Source: Heterohyrax brucei
Taxonomy: Eukaryota; Chordata; Mammalia; Hyracoidea; Procaviidae
Assembly: GCA_028571685.1 (NCBI GenBank)
Contig: CM053146.1
Coordinates: 68,543,431-68,607,430 of the forward strand
DNA: 64,000 bases
Reading direction: 5' to 3'
The position numbers and the translations under genes were made by a program. The notes below the pieces were generated by a model. That model saw only the letters and a program-made list of their open reading frames with translations, searched no databases and was not told the DNA's origin. Of this stretch, positions 33,415-44,100 are shown piece by piece; the first letter of the stretch is position 1; the number at the start of each line of letters is the position of its first letter.

Positions 33415-34075
33415 TTTTTGAAATCTTCTCTTTAGTTATTTCACTTTGTCATTTCTTGTTTTTGCTTTAGCTCGACGGCACTTGGCTTTTTGGCTTAGCT
33501 ACTCAACAGCAAGTTACAGAGTCTCTTCTGACATCCACTTCTGCCCTTTCTTTCTTTCCCGTCTTTTTAATGACCTCTTGCTTTCCTCATGTATGATATC
33601 TATGATGTCATTTCACATCTCACCTGGTCTTTGGTCATTAGTACTCAGAGCATAACATCTGCTTTTGAGGTGATCTCTTAGCTCAGGTGGGATGTAGTTA
33701 AGATCACACTTTGGCTCTCATGGACTTTTTCTAATTTTCTTCACTTTCAATTTGGACTTGCATAAGAGCAGTTGATGCTTTGTGCCAAAGTTTACCTCTG
33801 TTGTTTTGACTGGTCACATTCAGCTTTCCCATTCATTGCCTTTTTCCACAGATGTAGCCAATTTGATTGCTGTGATTGCTGTGAGCTCTATGTACATGTC
33901 CACCTTTTATGTTGGTGATAAAAGGAATTTGCAGTGGAGAAGCCATTGATCTTGCAAAATCTTATCATGTGATCAGCATCATTTCTATCATGAAGGCCAT
34001 ATTTTCCAACTATGAATTCTGTTTCTTTGTTTACAATGTTTGCATTCCAATCATCGTAACACTTAGTTTCTTAAA
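33415..34075 (-). mobile_element. RTE LINE internal fragment, antisense
   Basis: The minus strand corresponds to the RTE from the endonuclease C-terminal region (near 34070) to just before the RT (near 33415). In the overlapping part it parallels copy A at 1890-2350. It lacks the 3' end, so it is a remnant cut by later rearrangement. At 33473-33494 it is interrupted by a 22-bp tail insertion. Confidence 0.8.
33473..33494 (+). mobile_element. Ultra-short RTE/SINE tail insertion (22 bp)
   Basis: The insert is cgacggcacttggctttttg plus gc, flanked by ttagct (33467-33472 and 33495-33500); a longer imperfect match gctttagct/ggcttagct is possible. The uninterrupted site (gagtagctaaagcaa in RTE sense) is present at about 2277-2292 and, slightly diverged, at 57952-57966, so the pre-insertion state is visible. 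Confidence 0.8.
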
Positions 34076-34536
34076 AATATCTGGTCATAGCCGATTAAGT
34101 GAATATCATTGCAAAATATGACATTTCAGCTAGGGCTTGGTTATATTACCAGTATTTCCAATTATGTCCTAGAAACAAGGAGGATGGATTCTTTTTCAAA
34201 CTATGCAGATAATTACATTGTGGTGAAAATTAGAACGCTCACTAAATTTCTGAATTGTGAAGGAGTCAGGCAGGAAGAATAAGATATCATTTACAAATGT
34301 GTAGGATTTGTTTGTAAACCCACAGTCTAAATACCTGTGAGTAATAAATAGCCTAAAAAAAGGACAAAAGCTTTTCTTATATATGCAGAAAGTAGAACAT
34401 TTAAACATTAACAATATTCCAGACAAAGACCATGACCATCCTTCATCATTTCTTTAGGTCCTACGTAACTAATTTTTGTTCCACTAGATCCTGGTTAGTA
34501 GTCTCCTGAATTCATCTATTTCACTCAAAAAAAAAA
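34076..34536. other. Unassigned sequence
   Basis: No recognised repeat or exon. Confidence 0.5.
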
Positions 34537-34655
34537 AGGCCAAACTCACAGTACGACTGCCCCATGGGGTTTTCAAGGAGCACCTGGTAGACTGGAACTG
34601 CGGACTATAGGTTAGCAGCCACAGCACTTAACCATTTCACCACCAGGGTTTTTGT
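34537..34655 (-). mobile_element. AfroSINE, tail lost
   Basis: From cacagtacgactgccccatg to head caccaccagggtttttg. An A-run precedes it. Confidence 0.75.
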
Positions 34656-35177
34656 CAGGTACTATAGACCTAGGCAAATAAGATATATTTTTAAATTTTA
34701 TCTTGCATTATTTTAATTCACAATCTGGAAAAGACACTTTACTTTAAGTAAGATCAATTTTAGAAGTCTGTTAGGTCAGGACTAATTTCATGACATCAAT
34801 AAAATGTTATTAACAAGCGATATGTTCAACATTGCTATTTTCAAATGAGTCAATAAACATTTAAAAAGCACATTTTTTTATGTTGGTTTTTGTCAAGGGG
34901 AAAACCTGGTGAGATATCTTGCTTTGATTGGGGGTTTTCTTACCCACAAAACCAAATGCTCACTTTAAAGAAATCTCGGACCAAAATTCATCCATCAGCT
35001 TTTCCTTCACTGGAAGTTGAAAATCCTTTCTTTCCTGCTGGAAGTCAACTGTACTAAATTTGAATTGCAAAAGATATAAAGGGTAGGGCACAGATAATTT
35101 TGTGAACTGATATCCCTAGCTCTCACTAAAAAAGGAAAACACAGCTCAATCAATCAATCATGTCAAGATTAAACAAA
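34656..35177. other. Unassigned sequence
   Basis: No recognised repeat or exon. Confidence 0.5.
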
Positions 35178-35320
35178 CAACAACAAAACCCATTGCTGTG
35201 GAGTCAGTTCTGACTCATAGCAACCCTGTAGGTCAGAGCAGAACTGCCCTATAGGGTTTCCAAGGAGCACGTGGTGGATTTGAAATGCCAATCTTTTGGT
35301 TAGCAGCCCTACGTCGGAAC
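35178..35320 (-). mobile_element. AfroSINE, head truncated
   Basis: Well-preserved minus-orientation copy: acaaaacccattgctgtgga, tagggtttccaaggagcacg, ttttggttagcagccctacg. It ends where a plus-oriented SINE head begins. Confidence 0.85.
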
Positions 35321-35735
35321 ATGGAAATCTCGGTGCTATAGTAGTTAAGATTAAATCAAAATCAAATCCAAATCCATTGCCATCGAGTCAATTCTGACTC
35401 GCAGTGACCCTATAGAACAAAGTAGAGCAACCCCATAGAGTTTCCAAGGAGCATCTGGTAGATTCAAAGCGCCAGCCTTTAGTATAACACTTACCCACTA
35501 CACCACCAAAGTTTCTGATACTAAGATTTAGCCAATGGTTCATGGTATATATTTCTTCCTCTTCTTCTTTTTCTAAATGTTTGGCTGTTTACCAAAAGTT
35601 CAGCAGTTGGAAACCACCCATGTTTCCACCAGAGAAATATGTGGCATTCTGCTTCTTTTGAGATTTTCAGTCTGGGATTCCCTATGGCATTGCTATGAAT
35701 TGAAATTGACTCAACAGAAGTGGATGTATTATCAT
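35321..35735 (+). mobile_element. Long-form AfroSINE split by another SINE
   Basis: The head (ggaaatctcggtgctatagt) at about 35323-35350 is separated from the body (35580-35735: ttcagcagttggaaaccacc, agaaatatgtggcattctgc, tgaaattgactcaacagaag). The gap holds a minus-oriented AfroSINE plus about 50 bp of extra sequence. The body carries the middle block that marks the long form. Confidence 0.7.
35353..35521 (-). mobile_element. AfroSINE nested in another AfroSINE
   Basis: Short-form minus copy from aaatcaaatccaaatccatt to accaccaaagtttctg, flanked by the direct repeat taagatt (35346-35352 and 35522-35528). It lies between the head and body of a plus-oriented SINE. Confidence 0.85.
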
Positions 35736-35907
35736 CACTAGAGGAAAGTTTGTCAGAAATAGTATTCAGTTTAGTGCAACACAAATTTATATTTCTCATA
35801 ATAATTAGCCTTTAGCAGAAATAATGCTAACTTAATTATTAGTAATCCTGCAAAAAATTTAGGAAGAAGTACTCAAGTAGAATCAAAATGTACTTTTGCG
35901 TTCTTAA

Positions 35908-36170
35908 TGAAGGAGCTCTGGTAGCACAGTGGGTAAGCTGTCAGCTGCTAACTGAAAGGTTGGTGACTTGAACTTACCCTGTTTCCCTGTAGGGTAAGAT
36001 CTAGCAATCTCCTTCACAAAAGATTTGTTGTTTTGTGCTATCCTGTCGATTCCAACTCATGGCAGCCCTACAGGACAGAGTAGAAATTTCCCACAGGGAT
36101 TATAAAAGTAGGTAAACAATTGAGGTCACTGTGAGTCAGAATCAACTGGACCTCAACTGGTTTGATTTTA
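35908..36170 (+). mobile_element. Long-form AfroSINE with a nested minus SINE fragment
   Basis: Plus-oriented head ctctggtagcacagtgggta and tail ggtcactgtgagtcagaatc. The middle is interrupted at about 36024-36105 by a minus-oriented tail fragment (gtgctatcctgtcgattcca, ggacagagtagaaat). Confidence 0.75.
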
Positions 36171-36281
36171 AATTTCAGATGAGTCAGGAGGAATGATGGA
36201 GATGCATTTTATCCGAGTGATTGAGGAAGACGTCGAAATGAATCCTATTTATGACTATGCTAGAGCACGGTGGTGCTCTGT

Positions 36282-36312
36282 GGTTAGCCAAGTGCCGTCG
36301 TTAGGTTAGCCA
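36282..36312 (-). mobile_element. Candidate minimal tail insertion (about 13 bp)
   Basis: The segment agtgccgtcgtta (36291-36303), the core of the tail family, lies between perfect 9-bp direct repeats ggttagcca (36282-36290 and 36304-36312). The left repeat merges with the expected agccaagtgcc sequence, so the exact limits are ambiguous. Chance cannot be excluded for so short a piece. Confidence 0.5.
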
Positions 36313-36634
36313 TTTACTAGGAGGCAAAAGGGTGGGGAGGTTTTGGAAGACAGAAGGATTGAGAACTTCTCAACTGTCACTATTTTTCAGAAGCATCTGG
36401 CTCAGATAAAGCTTAACATTGTTACTTCTTCATGCTGATGAAACAAAGCTATGGGAAAAACATCATATACAGTGTATGTTTATAGTAATTTCCCCAAAGT
36501 CCTTCAAATCTTACTTTAAAAATTCAATGAACAGGACACGATGTCAGTAACTTAGTCTTTAAGTCAAAGACTAAGTCAGGACTTAGTTTTTAAGTCAAAA
36601 CAACCAAAAAACTGAACATTTTGAACAGTATCTA
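36313..36634. other. Unassigned sequence
   Basis: No recognised repeat. A short duplication of agtctttaagtcaaagacta type lies near 36555-36600. Confidence 0.5.
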
Positions 36635-36842
36635 TGATATAGCAAACCCACTGCCAACGAGTTGAAACCTACTTGTAGTGGCATATAAGACTGAGTAGAA
36701 CAGTTCCAGAGGGTTTCCAAAGCTTTAAATTTTATTGATGGCAGTTGCCACATCTTTTAACTGAGGAACGGCTAGTGGGTTTGAACCACCAATCTTTTGG
36801 TTAGCAGTCAACTGCTTTAACCACTGCACAAGCGGGGCTCCA
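36635..36842 (-). mobile_element. AfroSINE, long form
   Basis: Minus orientation: tail gcaaacccactgccaacgag, extra middle block (about 36722-36765), head taaccactgcacaagcgggg. Confidence 0.8.
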
Positions 36843-37069
36843 TTTATGATATAAAGGACTCCTAATGTTAACTTTCAGACTAAGAAAAAATATAGCAGGG
36901 AGTGTAGTATAATATAAATAAGAACAAGGATAAAACAGAACGGAGACTCAAATTTGGGGAAAGTGAAATTAAAGGGAAAAAATTGAAAAGGAGAAGTAGG
37001 AGAAAAATCAACTCCTAGTAATGGATTTTTCATTCATTTCACACTCTTCTGTGTCACAGAACTCCCATG

Positions 37070-37275
37070 TTGTTGTTACATACTTCTCAGGTGATCTGAA
37101 CTCATAGTAACCCCCTATGACAGAGTAGAACTGAACACAGAGTTTCTGTTTTGGCTATAATCTTTATGGAAACAGATCGCTAGGTCTTTTTCCCTGCAGA
37201 GTGGCTGGATGGTTTGACTTGCCAGTGTTTCCGTTAGCAGCCAGGTGTTTAACTGCACCGCCAGAGCTCTTTTAC
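37070..37275 (-). mobile_element. AfroSINE, long form
   Basis: Minus orientation, with gaactcatagtaaccccctat, extra block around tatggaaacagatcgctagg, and head gtttaactgcaccgccagag. Confidence 0.8.
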
Positions 37276-37694
37276 TCCCATTAGCAGCCTCATTCTTGAC
37301 ACGCGATACTCTCTCACCCCAAAATGTACTCACCTGAAGAGCAAAGTAGAGACATTGCATCAAATACTATTAGAGAACTTAAAATAATCAAGCTTTATGG
37401 TATGGATGGATACTGGATCAAATGGGATAGTTGTCACTTTTCACATTTTTGTGCATAATTTCTTACAAATGATATTCTGATACTCTTTCTACTTATACAA
37501 ACACCTGCCATTATACTGAGGCTAATTAACTATTAGTAAAACAATTTCATTAGTTTGGCTTTCCTATTGTGTTTTAAAGTTCTTCAAAAATCAGCACAAA
37601 TGTTTAGTGACAGTAAACCTAACAGTAACCTACTGAAGGTGATGATCAACAAGAATAAATTTTTTGCTAAATACAATGTGAGTGAGGGGTCATT
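37276..37694. other. Unassigned sequence
   Basis: No recognised repeat. Confidence 0.5.
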
Positions 37695-38160
37695 ATGTTC
37701 CCTTGCAGCCTTTTCTGTCTCCTTTCCAGCCTTTTCAAAACAAAACCTTCAACTCTGGGCTGCCACTCACCTTTTGCCACACTTGCCCTTCTCTTTAAAA
37801 TTGTCCCCGGAAGACATGGTCCCCAGCCCCCCTGTAAGCCCAGAACTGAAAGCATCTCCAAAGTCAACTTTTCAAAGATTAGACTGGACTATAAGACCTG
37901 AAATAACACTGATGAAGGGTGTTCCTCCTGGCTTATGCAGACACTTGAGACTAACTGGACAACTCCTGTCTAGAGATGAGATGAGAGGGCAGTGGGGAGA
38001 GGAGCTGGTTGAATGCACTGGAGAACAGAGAGGAGCAGTGTGCTGTTGCGATGTGGGGAAAGGAGCTAGACTTACATACCAAGGTGTGTGTGAATTTTGT
38101 ATAGGAAGTTGACTTGGATTGTAAACTTTTACTTAAAGCACAAAAAAAATATTTTAAAAA
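37695..38160 (+). mobile_element. Retroelement 3' end with A-rich tail, family unnamed
   Basis: The right part aligns with 40115-40380 (tggacaactcctgtctagag versus cgatagctcctgtttggagg; tgtaaacttttacttaaagc versus ggtaaactttcacttaaaat), and both end in A-rich tracts. It looks like the 3' end of an L1 or related retroposon. The longest open frame of the window (185 codons, 37555-38112) overlaps it and is not a gene. Confidence 0.6.
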
Positions 38161-38449
38161 GTGTCCACACCTGTTCAGCCTTGTTAGTGACCTACATTGT
38201 TTCTATTATACAATGAAGCTAAATAGACATCATTGTAAATAAGCTGTATGAATTTGGGCAAAATGAAGAACCTCTCCAAGATTGATTTTCATTGTTTATT
38301 AATTTGAGAGACTACTAACTATTGTGTGTGGTTGTTGTGTGGATGAGTAAACTTTAATAGCGTATAAAATGTCAATGTTCAGCAGTTAATTTCACTGACC
38401 TATTCTTTCTTCTTTCTTTTCTTCTCTTTTTTTATAACTTTTGATTTGA

Positions 38450-38650
38450 GCATCCCCGGATGGTGTGAACAATTAACTGTTCGACTACTAACTGAAAGAC
38501 TGGTGGTTTGAACACAAACAGAGCCATTTCAGAAGAGAGTCCTGACAACCTGGTTCTGAAAGGTCACGTCCTTAAAAACCATATGGAGTAATTTTACACT
38601 CCATGCATGGGGTCACTGTGAGTTGGAATAAACTCCACAGCAACAAAGAA
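38450..38650 (+). mobile_element. AfroSINE, long form, diverged
   Basis: Plus orientation: head-like catccccggatggtgtgaac, B-box-like ggtggtttgaacac, tail ggtcactgtgagttggaata. Confidence 0.7.
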
Positions 38651-39334
38651 CAACCACTTTAAGTTTTATGAGCCAAACCTATAAATAGTGTACAATTTGT
38701 TTGTCTCCTCTAAATTGGCAAGACTCCTACTAGTTCACATTGTTTCTCCATTGAGGAATCATAATCCATCAACACCAAAATTATCATCACCCTCTCTGTC
38801 ATATTTACTGGTGCCAATACCAATGCCATTACCTTTATTCCTTGATGGTCTACTACTAGGAACTTGAAGATTCCTGGAGATATTTTAGATGCTTTATCTG
38901 TATCTCATGTTGTGTTTCCGTGTCATGCTTATTGCTCTCTTATTCTGCTTGTTCATTCTTATTCTTTTCTGAAAACTCCACTTTCATAGCAGGAAAGGGC
39001 CAGGAGGACAATGGAGACAGTAAGTTGTCACAGTTTCTACCAGTTTATGCCGACGTACAAGTGCTGAAAATGGACTTCAGTCTTACAGACTCTGGTCTTT
39101 CCATATTGTTAGTGTAACACGACTTTATTATTACTGAAGATATTTATGCACATTGTTACTGTAGCAGTTGGAGAAATGACATGCACTGCAGTGTCCAACA
39201 CATTTCAAGTCTTGATCTATCACTGTCACCACTCTGATACTTGCCCGTGTATTGATTTGCCTCTAGTTTCGCTCATTAAAAGGCCATTAACACCCCCACC
39301 CCCAGCTAGCTCACTTATTTTTTTATGTCTCCAT
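38651..39334. other. Unassigned sequence
   Basis: No recognised repeat or exon. Confidence 0.5.
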
Positions 39335-39590
39335 TGAAATATCAGTTTCTCAGAAAGGCCTTCCTTGAATCTTCCAATTCTTTTCTTTCTCTAATCATCC
39401 TGGTTATTTCCTACATAACACTTCTCACAGTCCGCACTTGTCTTGCTTGCTAATTATTTGTTTTGTCGTTCTCTCACTTGACTATGGTCTGACTCTCAAA
39501 TACACATTCCACGAGGGCAGAAAGGCGTCTCAGTTTGGTTCCCCTTCACTGGGGCCTGAGACAAGGACTTGAGATAAGTAGTAAAGATCC
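39335..39590 (+). mobile_element. L2 LINE 3' end, ancient
   Basis: Ordered L2 phrases: ttctcagaaaggccttcctt, taacacttctcacagtccgc, acattccacgagggcagaaa. Strongly diverged. Confidence 0.6.
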
Positions 39591-39765
39591 TGATGGCACA
39601 GTGGTTAAAGCACTAGACCACTAACCATGAAGTCAGTGGTTCAAACGGCCAGCAGCTCTGCAGAACAAAGATGGGATCGTTTGCTTCCGCAGATTTACAG
39701 CCTTGGAAACCCAGAGTGTTTGCTATGAGCTAGAAATGACTTGATGGAAGTGGATTTTGGTAGTT
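39591..39765 (+). mobile_element. AfroSINE, long form
   Basis: Head gatcctgatggcacagtggt, then gtggttcaaacggccagcag, the extra block with ttacagccttggaaacccag, and tail gaaatgacttgatggaagtg. Confidence 0.8.
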
Positions 39766-40114
39766 TATAGGGACGGTGATCTCTAGTAACACAAAAGATG
39801 GACTGGGAAAGATGAGACGGGAAGGAAATAAACCAATTAATTGATGTGCTAGTCTGCAAGTTGTTGATTAGACAATTAGGGCTCAGTTCCTCTGGGAACT
39901 TCAGAGGAGCGTAGAAATTAGGTATACCAGTTCAACTATAATGTGACATAAGTTATCCTAAAAAAATAATTGTGCTATACAAAATTATGCAATGAAAATC
40001 ACAAGGCTTATGAGAAAAATGGGGTTAGAGACAGAATAATCAAAAAATTCACCAGTCACACATAAAAAATATAGATATCACATAAAAGTGGCAGCATAAT
40101 TTTATACATGATTG
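39766..40114. other. Unassigned sequence
   Basis: No recognised repeat. Confidence 0.5.
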
Positions 40115-40380
40115 ATAAGACAAAAAGATACTGGTGAAGAGTGTGCTTCTTGCCTTGAGCAGGTACAGAAGACTCACTCGATAGCTCCTGTTTGGAGGTG
40201 AGAGGAGAATAGGGGGACAAGAGTTAGTTAAAGGGACCAGAAGAATACAGAATAGAGTGGAGGAATGTGTTGTCATAGTGAGGGGAGAGCAGCTGGGGTC
40301 ACAGGGCAAAGTGTGTGTAAGGTTTTGTATGAGAAAACAACAGGAATGGTAAACTTTCACTTAAAATGAAAAAAAATGAA
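40115..40380 (+). mobile_element. Retroelement 3' end, same family as 37695
   Basis: Pairs with 37925-38160 over its length and ends in an A-rich tract near 40365-40380. The minus-strand open frame here is a shadow. Confidence 0.6.
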
Positions 40381-41209
40381 GACATATCTGCTGGCAAGGA
40401 GAAAAAAGAGATAAAGAAGGATTTCTAAAACAATGAAATAGCCAAAATATTAAGAACTGGCAGACGCAGCTTATGAAGCCAAGCAAAAATAATTCAATAA
40501 ACATTTATTAAACTCTAAATTTAGCAGATTTTTTTGACTGTTAAATCAATATTCACTGCCTATTCTCATCCTCTACCACCCTGCCTCCCTCTGCCCCCAC
40601 TACATAACAGGTCTCTCTCTATAGAGTTATAGAATTAGGAAAAAAAAATTTAACAATATTTATGTTTAATTTCATCATGCAGCTTTCAGCAACAGATTAT
40701 ACAAGATAAAGGAATTTAGTCTAAAATCATTTGATACAAGTGAAGGAAATGTATCCTTCAGATAAAAGTGCTTTTTGTCTATAAGGAGGATTCTAAGTTC
40801 CATCATCTGGTACTATTAACAGATGTATCAGGATATATAACGCCAATTTCACTACCCTCAAGCTAAAGCTAGTGTCATCACGGGCAGTAAATGAGGGATT
40901 GCAAGAAATCCAGTTGTTGAAAGTGAAACCTAAGTCTCTTCCAGCTCTTTAATTTGGCATTTTCCACCCTAAAAAAATGGAAAAGCCTAATTAAGAATGA
41001 AATCTAAATTTAAAAAAACAAAAACAAAAAAACTGTTGCTGCAAAGTTAAGAATAGTACCTATTATTTAGTGGGCTGGAAGCAGAGACTGCTAAACTAAA
41101 GAGTAGGTGTACAAAGAACATTGAATTCAGCCTAGTATAGTCAATATATTGGCAGCAGTAGACCACCGAAACAAATTCTAGAAAAGTCTGCATAGTTTTT
41201 GAAGGACTC
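40381..41209. other. Unassigned sequence
   Basis: No recognised repeat. A run of A/C-rich sequence lies near 41010-41032. Confidence 0.5.
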
Positions 41210-41375
41210 TACTGGAAATCCTGATGGTGTAGTGGATAAGAGCTATGGCTGTTAAGCAAAAGAATGGCAGTTCAGATCCACCAGGCACTCTTTGGAAACT
41301 CTATGGAGCAGTTCTACTCCATCTTATAGGGTCACTGTGAGTTGGAATTGATTTGACAGCAGTGGGATTTCTTTT
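41210..41375 (+). mobile_element. AfroSINE, short form
   Basis: Head ggaaatcctgatggtgtagt, body ggaaactctatggagcagtt, tail gagttggaattgatttgaca. Near full length. Confidence 0.87.
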
Positions 41376-41694
41376 AGGCATTGATAAAAAGCTGATATCA
41401 TCTCTGAATGGCCCCAATCCTAAGGACATAATAACAATGGACAGTTAAATCACGGTAGATGTAGCAAGTGTCCTTTTGGTTGCGGCCGTGGAAGACACTG
41501 GAAAAGAAAACACCTGAGAGCAGAATCTTCTAGAATGGCCAATAAAGAAGGCAGAAACTCTTAGCTATCCCTATCTGCAGGAAATACTTCAAAGAAAATA
41601 TTTGTATAACTAAAAAGCACGCGATTAGCTGTGAAATCATTCCAGAAATAAACAGTAGATAAAATCAATCTGATAGTAAATAAAAATAAGACTA
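41376..41694. other. Unassigned sequence
   Basis: No recognised repeat. Confidence 0.5.
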
Positions 41695-42300
41695 CTGTTG
41701 TTGTTAGGCACCATCGAATTTGTTCTGACTCATCGAGATCCTTTGTACAGCAGAATGAAACATTGCCTGGCCCTACGGCATCCTCACAACTATTGCTATG
41801 TTTCAGCCCACTGCTGCAGCCACTGTGTCAATCCTTCTCATCAAGTGTCTTCCTCTTTTCCACTGGCCCTCTACTTTACCAAACAAGATGTCCTTTTTTT
41901 GGAGACTGGTCACTCCTGATAATCTGTCCAAAGTAGTTAAGGTAAAGTCCCATTATCCTTGCTTCTAGGGAGAATTCTGGCTCTATTTTTTTTCCAAGGA
42001 ACATCTGTTCCTTCTTCTAGAAGTCCATGATGTATTCAGTATTTTTTGCCGACACTATAATTCAAATGTAGCAGTTCTTTTTTGGTCATCTTATTCATTG
42101 TCCAGCATTCACATGGATATGAGGCAACTGAAAACACCATGGCTTAGTTCAAGTGCACCATAGCCCTCAAGATGCCACCTTTGTTTTTTAACACATTAAA
42201 AAAGTCTTTTGCCACAGATTTTCCTAATGTGGTATGTCATTTGACTTCTTGATTATTGCTTCCATGGGCATTGATTGTGGATCCAAGTAAAATGAAATAA
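41695..42300 (-). mobile_element. RTE LINE 3' portion, antisense (about 600 bp)
   Basis: Begins with the reverse complement of the RTE 3' terminus (ttgttgttaggcaccatcga) and runs back through the C-terminal coding region to ggatccaagtaaaatgaaat. Antisense of 59190-59780 in copy B, with some rearrangement. A MITE remnant abuts it at 42301. Coding capacity is lost. Confidence 0.88.
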
Positions 42301-42509
42301 AAACAAGACTAGCTAGTTTGCAAACTTGCCATTCTGCCACCATGTGCACTGGCCATTCCAGAAAGGGTTCCTCTAAAGGGTTGACTAGGCACAGCATTTG
42401 TGTATAGCTTCCCAAGGGGAATACTTTGAAGGTGACCATAGTGATATTCAGCAATGAAATATGTAACACTTAGGACAATTAAGTTCAGGGGCTTAACTGT
42501 CAAATCTCG
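42301..42509 (-). mobile_element. Mariner-derived MITE, right arm only (copy 5)
   Basis: Carries the segment from agtttgcaaacttgccattc through the right arm (gggaatactttgaaggtgac) to the terminal repeat, ending gtcaaatctcg before TA (42510-42511). The left arm and core are missing at the junction with the RTE. Confidence 0.75.
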
Positions 42510-42769
42510 TATGCACTTGTAGTGAGTGATTTTAAAATACAGGTATTGTTCAAAGTCTGAATAAGTAGGAGAAAAAAGAAGAGTAATATAATCAATAAAG
42601 ATGAACTAATGGATATGATCTCTTTCTATTATGACTCTAATAGAGAATCTAACTCAAAATAGCTCCCACTTTAGGACAGATCTGAATCTATTACCATTGA
42701 GCCATTCTTAGTGACTCTTGGCTTTGCTCTTTGCTTTGTATCTTTCAGAAACAAAGGCTGTCATATGAA

Positions 42770-43000
42770 CAGGCACATGAACACACATGTTTATAGCAGC
42801 AAGGTCCACAATAGCTAAAAGATAGAATCAACCCAGATGCCCATCAGTGGATGAATGGATAAGCATACTACAGCACATACTCAATAGAACGCTACGCTAT
42901 GATAAAAAACAATGTGTATTGTAGAAACCATCTCATAATGTGGTTTCAATTGGAAGATATTATGCTGAGTGAAATCAGTCAGTGTCAAAAGGACAGCCAA
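42770..43000 (+). mobile_element. L1 LINE ORF2 3'-end fragment
   Basis: Typical L1 ORF2 end phrases: caaggtccacaatagctaaa, cccagatgcccatcagtgga, tatgctgagtgaaatcagtc. No 3' UTR follows. Confidence 0.8.
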
Positions 43001-43249
43001 CCTGTTTTCTTTTCCATTTCTGAACAGGTCATACTTATTCTTGCCTTCAGATTGCACATACACTTGCTTCTGTCCAGCACGTGCTCTTACATAGTATAGC
43101 TCTTCCAAGGCTAGTGCCTCCTGAACCTTTAGATCTTGGTGTGCATATTGTTTTCTTAGAGAGGTCTTCTCTGACTGTTCTGCAGGTCCTACACTTTTTA
43201 CTTCCTAAAATGCAGCTCAGTATTATTTCCTTCAAAGGACTTGGCACAA

Positions 43250-43415
43250 TCTAAAAGTTTATTCATTTGTTTATTCTCTATCTTCCTCTGTTAGTTATAT
43301 TTAAGTTTCATAAGTACAACCTTGTCTGATTCATTCACTGCAGTTTTCCCAGCACTTAGAGTGGTGCCTGAAGCAATATGAGCAGCTTGATAAATATTTG
43401 TTAAGTTAAGAAATT
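43250..43415 (+). mobile_element. L2 LINE 3' end, ancient
   Basis: Ordered L2 phrases: ccttgtctgattcattcact, ttttcccagcacttagagtg, gcttgataaatatttgttaa. Confidence 0.6.
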
Positions 43416-43614
43416 GATTGTATATCACACTTTAAATTCTGAAAAAAATAAAAAGTGACTTTGGAATATTTCTATGATTTCAAGTTTCAGTATTAAAAAA
43501 TTTGTCAAAATATTTCACAGTTGCTTTTTAATTACAAAAAACTTTTACATCATAAAGTCAAGTTAAAAAAATTTACATCATAGAGTCAAATCAAAACTAA
43601 TATTATAAATTAAA

Positions 43615-44016
43615 CCAAGACAGTTTTGGAACTGTTTTTCTGCATGGCCCTCAGAGCCATTGTTATATTACTCTTCACTCCCTGAGTGTCTTCCTTTCAA
43701 GATTTTCTTTATCTTTGGGTAAAGAAAAAAGTCATTATGGACCAGATCAGATGAGTAGAAAGTGTCTTCCAATATAGTTGTTTGTTTAATGGTTAAAAAC
43801 TCCCTCACAGACAACTATAAAATTAAATTTGTGACCTTAACTCTCTTTGCTACAATGCGCAAATGGTCGCTCCAGAAAGAGTTCCAAAATTGCTTTGAAG
43901 GGTGAACTAGGTGCTGACATCGGTGCATAGCTTCCCAAGGGGAGTGCACAGTGATACTCAGCAATGATATGTAGCACTTAGAACAGTAAATTCATGGACT
44001 TAATTGTCAGACCCTG
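43615..44016 (-). mobile_element. Mariner-derived MITE, left end lost (copy 6)
   Basis: Retains part of the left arm (gttttggaactgtttttctg), the core (gtaaagaaaaaagtcattat) and the right arm ending ttaattgtcagaccctg before TA (44017-44018). The transposase core is in minus orientation. Confidence 0.8.
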
Positions 44017-44029
44017 TATGTAATATAAC

Positions 44030-44095
44030 ATGTACATACATTTATGTACATACATATATTTGTACTATACATGATATATAAATATATAGGTGTTT
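44030..44095. repeat. TA/CA-rich low-complexity tract
   Basis: Repeated acatacat and tatata units. Confidence 0.7.
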
Positions 44096-44100
44096 TGTAT

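Noticed and set aside
37555..38112. Longest open reading frame of the window (185 codons)
   Set aside because: Its 3' half overlaps a dispersed A-tailed retroelement that recurs at 40115-40380, and it shows no domain. The frame is accidental.
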